From Chloroflexota bacterium (GTDB lineage: Bacteria; Chloroflexota; Limnocylindria; Limnocylindrales; CSP1-4), in NCBI GenBank assembly GCA_004297395.1, contig SCUO01000030.1, positions 1 to 35,749 of the forward strand: a DNA stretch of 35,749 nucleotides. Reading direction: 5' to 3'. Below are positions 32,037 through 35,749 of the stretch, one piece after another (position 1 is the stretch's first letter; each line of letters starts with the position of its first letter). The translations under genes and the position numbers were made by a program. The notes beneath the pieces were generated by a model, which saw only the letters and a list, made by a program, of their open reading frames with translations, did no database searches and was not told the origin of the DNA.

Positions 32037-34102
32037 CGCTGCCTTTCCGCCGCCGCCACAACGACGCCGAGGCCTCCCACGACCGGGCCCGGTCGATCAT
32101 CGCGATGGGCTTTGTCGAGCCGACCGATGCCGCCGATGACGCCTGGCTTGAGGCGCACCTCGAGGGTTGCGCCGACTGCCGGGCCGACCTCAACGCCTAC
32201 GCCGAGGATCGGGAGCTGCTCCGCGAACTGCGCGCGACCCTGCCAGAGCCGCCACGCGACCTGTGGGCCAGGACAGCGGCATCCATCGAACGCGATGGTG
32301 CGCACCGCGGGCGCGATGCGAGCCGCCTCGAACGGACCGGCCGCCACGAGCGCCAGGCCGGTCGAACCGGCCGCGGGGGCCCGCGCGTCCTGCGGCTGCC
32401 GATCGGCGTCCTGTCGGGCGTCCTCGTCGTGCTCGTCGTCGTCGCCACCTCGTTCTTCCCTCGCGACGGCGCGCTCCCGCTCGGCTCGCTTCCGCCCGAG
32501 GCCTCGGACGTTGCCGGAGGTTCGACCGTCCCGGGGGCAACGCCGCTGGCGGTCACGGCCCGGGCGCTGAGCTGGGTCGAGGAGCGGAGCGACGGGACGT
32601 TCCAGCTCGTGTTCGCCGATCTCAACGAGGTCTGTGTTTCGGAGCCCGAGGCCTGCGCCCCGATCGACGAGGCCGGCACAACCCGCCTTGCCCTCGAGGC
32701 CGAGCCCGAATCGATGCTCCTTGCGCCGGACAGCCACCAGCTGGTCGTCGTCACGAAAGCGACGCCGAGCGGTGGGAGTGGCGGCGAGGTGATCATCGTG
32801 CCGGTCATGACGCCGGCGCCGAGCTCTGATCCCGGGACTTCCCCCAGCGCCACGCCCGAGACGACCGGCGTCCCGACGACGCCCCCGACCCCGCCGCCAA
32901 CGCCGACCCTCGGTCCGGACGAGACGCCGGGCCCGCCCAGCCTCCCGCCGCCGACGATGCGACCGGACGGCAGCCTGGCGATCCTGTCGGGCGTCGTCGT
33001 CGTCGGCGAGGCCGCGTACTCCGAGGACGGCCAGTGGCTGGCCTTCTCGGCCCGCCCCGTCGACGGCTCGAGCGGACCCGACCTCTACATCTGGCACGTC
33101 GGCATCGATCCCGCCGCGAGTGCCGTGACCTTCGACCATCGGACCTTCTTCGCCGGTTGGCTCGGCAACCGGATCCTCGCCAGCCGGGTCGAGACGGCGG
33201 TTCCCGAGGAGCCAACCGAATCGCCCGACCCGCCGGCCGGCGCGACCGTCGCGCCGACCGCGACCCCGGCGCCGACCCGGACGCCGGCCGCTGCGAAGTC
33301 GCCCAAACCCAGTCGCACTCCGAGCCCCGGCAACGCCGGCCAGAGCGGCACGCCGGAGCCGTCGCCCGAGGCCTCGCCCGCGGTGCTCGAGGACCATCCG
33401 GTCTCGTTCCTGCTCGACCCGGCGACCTCGCCGGCGACGATCACGGACCTCGCCGGCGACGACATCTGGCGACCGGTCGTGGACCCCGCCTCGCGAACGA
33501 TCGTGTACTGGTCCGGCACCCTCGTCCCGGACGCGACGGGCACGGGCTGGGATCTCGGCACGGGACAGCTGGTCATCGACGGCTGGTTCGACCCAGCGGC
33601 GGCGCCGGCCGCGAGCCCCGACCCCGGCGCCTCTCCATCGGGAGCAGCGCCGATCACGCCGGCCGCGACCACCGCGCCGCCGGCCACACCGACCCCGCCG
33701 CCGTCGGTCGATCCGCTCGCCAGCCCTGCCCCGACACCGTCGCCGGGCCCGGCCGGTGCGCCCGTCGTCCTGGCCGAGGGACGCGTCGTGGACTTCGACG
33801 TCCGCTACGACCCGACCGGGACCCGCCTCGCGGTATGGGTCCGCGACCCCGAGAACCCTGATGTCGGGACGCTCCGGCTGTTCGTCATCGACGTCGTGAC
33901 CGGCCACGTTGACCCGAACCTCGACCCGCTCCCGGCAGCGCCGGCGCTCCGCGGCTTCTCGATCGGGGAGGGGCGGATGGCCTGGGTCACCCCGCCCGGC
34001 CAGGACGGCGAATCGAGCCACGTCCAGGTCCTGGCCTGGACCGACAACGAGTTCGGGCAGGTCAGGAGCATCGCCGCGGATCGGATGTTCGTCGTCCGCT
34101 GA
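32033..34102 (+). CDS. Zinc-finger membrane anti-sigma factor with large extracellular propeller-like domain
   Basis: The 689-residue protein starts with a zinc-binding anti-sigma domain: His42-x3-Cys46-x2-Cys49 in AHLEGCADC. One transmembrane helix (about 121-142, LPIGVLSGVLVVLVVVATSFF) follows. The outer part is about 540 residues of beta-propeller-like strands of the TolB kind (AYSEDGQWLAFSARP, VRYDPTGTRLAVWVRD, GEGRMAWVTPPGQ), interrupted by three long Pro/Thr/Ser-rich linkers. It should hold the sigma factor at the membrane and release it on an outside signal. The size of the sensor region is unusual for this class. Confidence 0.85.
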   Translation: MTLPFRRRHNDAEASHDRARSIIAMGFVEPTDAADDAWLEAHLEGCADCRADLNAYAEDRELLRELRATLPEPPRDLWARTAASIERDGAHRGRDASRLERTGRHERQAGRTGRGGPRVLRLPIGVLSGVLVVLVVVATSFFPRDGALPLGSLPPEASDVAGGSTVPGATPLAVTARALSWVEERSDGTFQLVFADLNEVCVSEPEACAPIDEAGTTRLALEAEPESMLLAPDSHQLVVVTKATPSGGSGGEVIIVPVMTPAPSSDPGTSPSATPETTGVPTTPPTPPPTPTLGPDETPGPPSLPPPTMRPDGSLAILSGVVVVGEAAYSEDGQWLAFSARPVDGSSGPDLYIWHVGIDPAASAVTFDHRTFFAGWLGNRILASRVETAVPEEPTESPDPPAGATVAPTATPAPTRTPAAAKSPKPSRTPSPGNAGQSGTPEPSPEASPAVLEDHPVSFLLDPATSPATITDLAGDDIWRPVVDPASRTIVYWSGTLVPDATGTGWDLGTGQLVIDGWFDPAAAPAASPDPGASPSGAAPITPAATTAPPATPTPPPSVDPLASPAPTPSPGPAGAPVVLAEGRVVDFDVRYDPTGTRLAVWVRDPENPDVGTLRLFVIDVVTGHVDPNLDPLPAAPALRGFSIGEGRMAWVTPPGQDGESSHVQVLAWTDNEFGQVRSIAADRMFVVR

Positions 34103-34163
34103 CGGCGTTCCCGACGAACGCTGACGGCGTCCCCGACGTTCGCGGACGGCGTTCACGGCACCG
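34098..34163 (+). repeat. Three tandem 22-base repeats after the anti-sigma gene
   Basis: Units start at 34098, 34120 and 34142, each with (G)CTGACGGCGT or GCGGACGGCGT followed by TCCCGACG or a close variant. The first unit includes the stop codon of the anti-sigma gene. GCGTT/AACGC pairs within the first unit could fold as hairpins. A terminator or slippage product are both possible. Confidence 0.6.
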
Positions 34164-34227
34164 CCGCGGCCATCGGCGGCGGATCCCGCGCTGACCGGCA
34201 CCGCCCCCACGGCTTCGCGGAATGCCG

Positions 34228-34233
34228 TATCGT
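34228..34233 (+). promoter_or_regulatory. -10 element TATCGT of a leaderless RlpA-like mRNA
   Basis: TATCGT is followed by six bases and a GTG at 34240 in frame with the upstream ATG at 34222. It makes the GTG, not the ATG, the likely start. Confidence 0.5.
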
Positions 34234-34239
34234 CGCGCG

Positions 34240-34797
34240 GTGCGACCCAGCAGGACGGTCGTGGTCGCGGCGCTCACCGCCGCGCTCACGCTCGGCGCGC
34301 TGCCGGGCCTCGCGGGCTCCAGGGAGCCGAGCCGCGAGCAGCCCACCGATGCAGCGTCGTTCCGGGATGTCATCCTCGCCGCGGCCAGCGACCGATCGAT
34401 CGGGACGATCTCGGCGCCTGATTCGGCGAACGCCGCGACGGCCGGGATCACGCCCACCGACGTGCTCGGCGACGGCCCGCCCGAACCGGGCGCGGCGCCT
34501 GCCGTCCGGCCGGTGCTCGCGGTCCCCAACGTGTCCGCGGCCTGGGAGTGGAAGCCGCCGCGCCACACGCTGAGCGGTTACGCGACGTTCTACGACAACG
34601 GGACGACGGCGATGCGCCTGCCGCGTGGCACGGTCGTCGTCATCTGCGGCAATGCCGGCTGCCTGGAGCGGGTCGTCAACGATTACGGACCCCAGAAGGA
34701 GATCCGGATCGTCGACATGTACCGGCCCGACTTCTTCGCGATCTGCGGCTGCGGCTGGTGGGCCGGCACGACCTGGGTGACCGTCCGAGTCTACTGA
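34240..34797 (+). CDS. Secreted RlpA-like (double-psi beta-barrel) protein
   Basis: The 185-residue protein has a signal peptide (MRPSRTVVVAALTAALTLGALPGLAG), a disordered stretch of about 75 residues, and a C-terminal RlpA/expansin-like barrel: LSGYATFYDNGTTAMRLPRG, VVICGNAGCLERVVNDYGP and RIVDMYRPDFFAICGCGWWAG. RlpA proteins act on the cell wall, some as lytic transglycosylases on bare glycan strands. The conserved Asp in VNDYGP and in IVDM are present. Four cysteines in the barrel may form disulfides. An ATG at 34222 in the same frame would be inside the promoter. Confidence 0.82.
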   Translation: MRPSRTVVVAALTAALTLGALPGLAGSREPSREQPTDAASFRDVILAAASDRSIGTISAPDSANAATAGITPTDVLGDGPPEPGAAPAVRPVLAVPNVSAAWEWKPPRHTLSGYATFYDNGTTAMRLPRGTVVVICGNAGCLERVVNDYGPQKEIRIVDMYRPDFFAICGCGWWAGTTWVTVRVY

Positions 34798-34802
34798 TCG
34801 GG

Positions 34803-35543
<741 letters not shown>

Positions 35544-35545
35544 CG

Positions 35546-35749
35546 ATGGTCACCGACCCGGCCCTCGCGGCGCCGGACGAGCCGCCCGGAACAGCCGAGG
35601 AGGCCGCGGCCGCAGGCGGCACGCCCGGGGTCAACGCCGCGCCGGCCGGGCAGTGGCGCCAGCGTCACCTCCTCGACGTCGATGTCCTGACGGCCGACGA
35701 GCTCGAGCTCGTCATGCATACCACCGCCACGATGACCGAGATCCTGGCC
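35546..35749 (+). CDS. pyrB: Aspartate carbamoyltransferase, N-terminal part
   Basis: Only 68 codons are inside the window. After an Ala/Pro-rich extension of about 38 residues the sequence WRQRHLLDVDVLTADELELV then TTATMTEIL matches the first strand and helix of aspartate carbamoyltransferase. The enzyme joins carbamoyl phosphate and aspartate in pyrimidine synthesis. The start ATG lies two bases after the pyrR stop, without a clear ribosome site, so translation is probably coupled to pyrR. The extension is longer than usual, and a later start cannot be excluded. Confidence 0.85.
   Translation, partial: MVTDPALAAPDEPPGTAEEAAAAGGTPGVNAAPAGQWRQRHLLDVDVLTADELELVMHTTATMTEILA

Noticed and set aside
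31652-34210. Minus-strand open frame of 852 codons opposite the anti-sigma gene
   Set aside because: Arg/Gly-rich antisense composition; the plus-strand anti-sigma frame has the zinc motif, membrane helix and coupling to the sigma factor.

Overview
The window is a high-GC, densely packed bacterial chromosome segment with no rRNA, tRNA, CRISPR or insertion sequence that I can recognise. The mix of genes (ABC sugar and amino-acid uptake, stand-alone TrpB2, PyrR-PyrB, LipB, ECF sigma factors, a SpoIID-domain secreted protein) and several promoters that put the start codon directly at the expected transcription start suggest a high-GC Chloroflexota lineage (Limnocylindria-like) or a deep actinobacterium. 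The sequence alone does not settle which.

Layout. (1) 1-6453: a carbohydrate locus. A lipoprotein sugar-binding protein (minus, cut by the left edge) diverges from a plus-strand operon of an LsrF/DhnA-type class I aldolase, an FGGY kinase, an arabinose-isomerase-like isomerase, a triosephosphate-isomerase-like enzyme and a YjbQ protein. (2) 6454-9102: a short STAS-type ORF that overlaps, tail to tail, a SigG/SigJ-type ECF sigma factor with a SnoaL-like tail, then a proline-iminopeptidase-like hydrolase. (3) 9103-10122: an S-box (SAM-I) riboswitch with its own promoter in front of a zinc-ribbon plus QueF-like protein that has lost the QueF catalytic cysteine. (4) 10119-15287: a secreted, membrane-anchored protein, a SpoIID-domain protein with two SH3-like repeats, and stand-alone TrpB2. 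(5) 15352-24729: one minus-strand operon of about 9.4 kb: polar amino-acid-type ABC transporter (binding protein, two permeases, ATPase), RidA, a D-serine-dehydratase-like PLP deaminase, KDG kinase, KDPG aldolase, an SHMT-like PLP enzyme and an FGGY kinase. (6) 25016-28781: a two-gene ABC exporter, small hypothetical genes, an SRPBCC remnant, a DinB-like protein and a rhodanese lipoprotein. (7) 28974-34797: DUF1801 protein, LipB, a GalT-like protein with an altered catalytic motif, an ECF sigma factor with a large membrane anti-sigma factor, and an RlpA-like secreted protein. (8) 34803-35749: pyrimidine operon start with a PyrR-binding leader, a coupled leader peptide, pyrR and the start of pyrB.

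Main inferences. The operon in (5) reads as a complete route for a 2-amino-2-deoxy sugar acid such as D-glucosaminate: import, PLP-dependent deamination to 2-keto-3-deoxygluconate, RidA clearing the enamine/imine intermediate, phosphorylation to KDPG and cleavage to pyruvate plus glyceraldehyde 3-phosphate. The SHMT-like enzyme and second kinase are unexplained extras. The riboswitch-controlled QueF-like protein in (3) is the least expected item. The pyr leader resembles PyrR translational repression with leader-peptide coupling, and a -10-N6-start arrangement at six genes points to frequent leaderless transcription.
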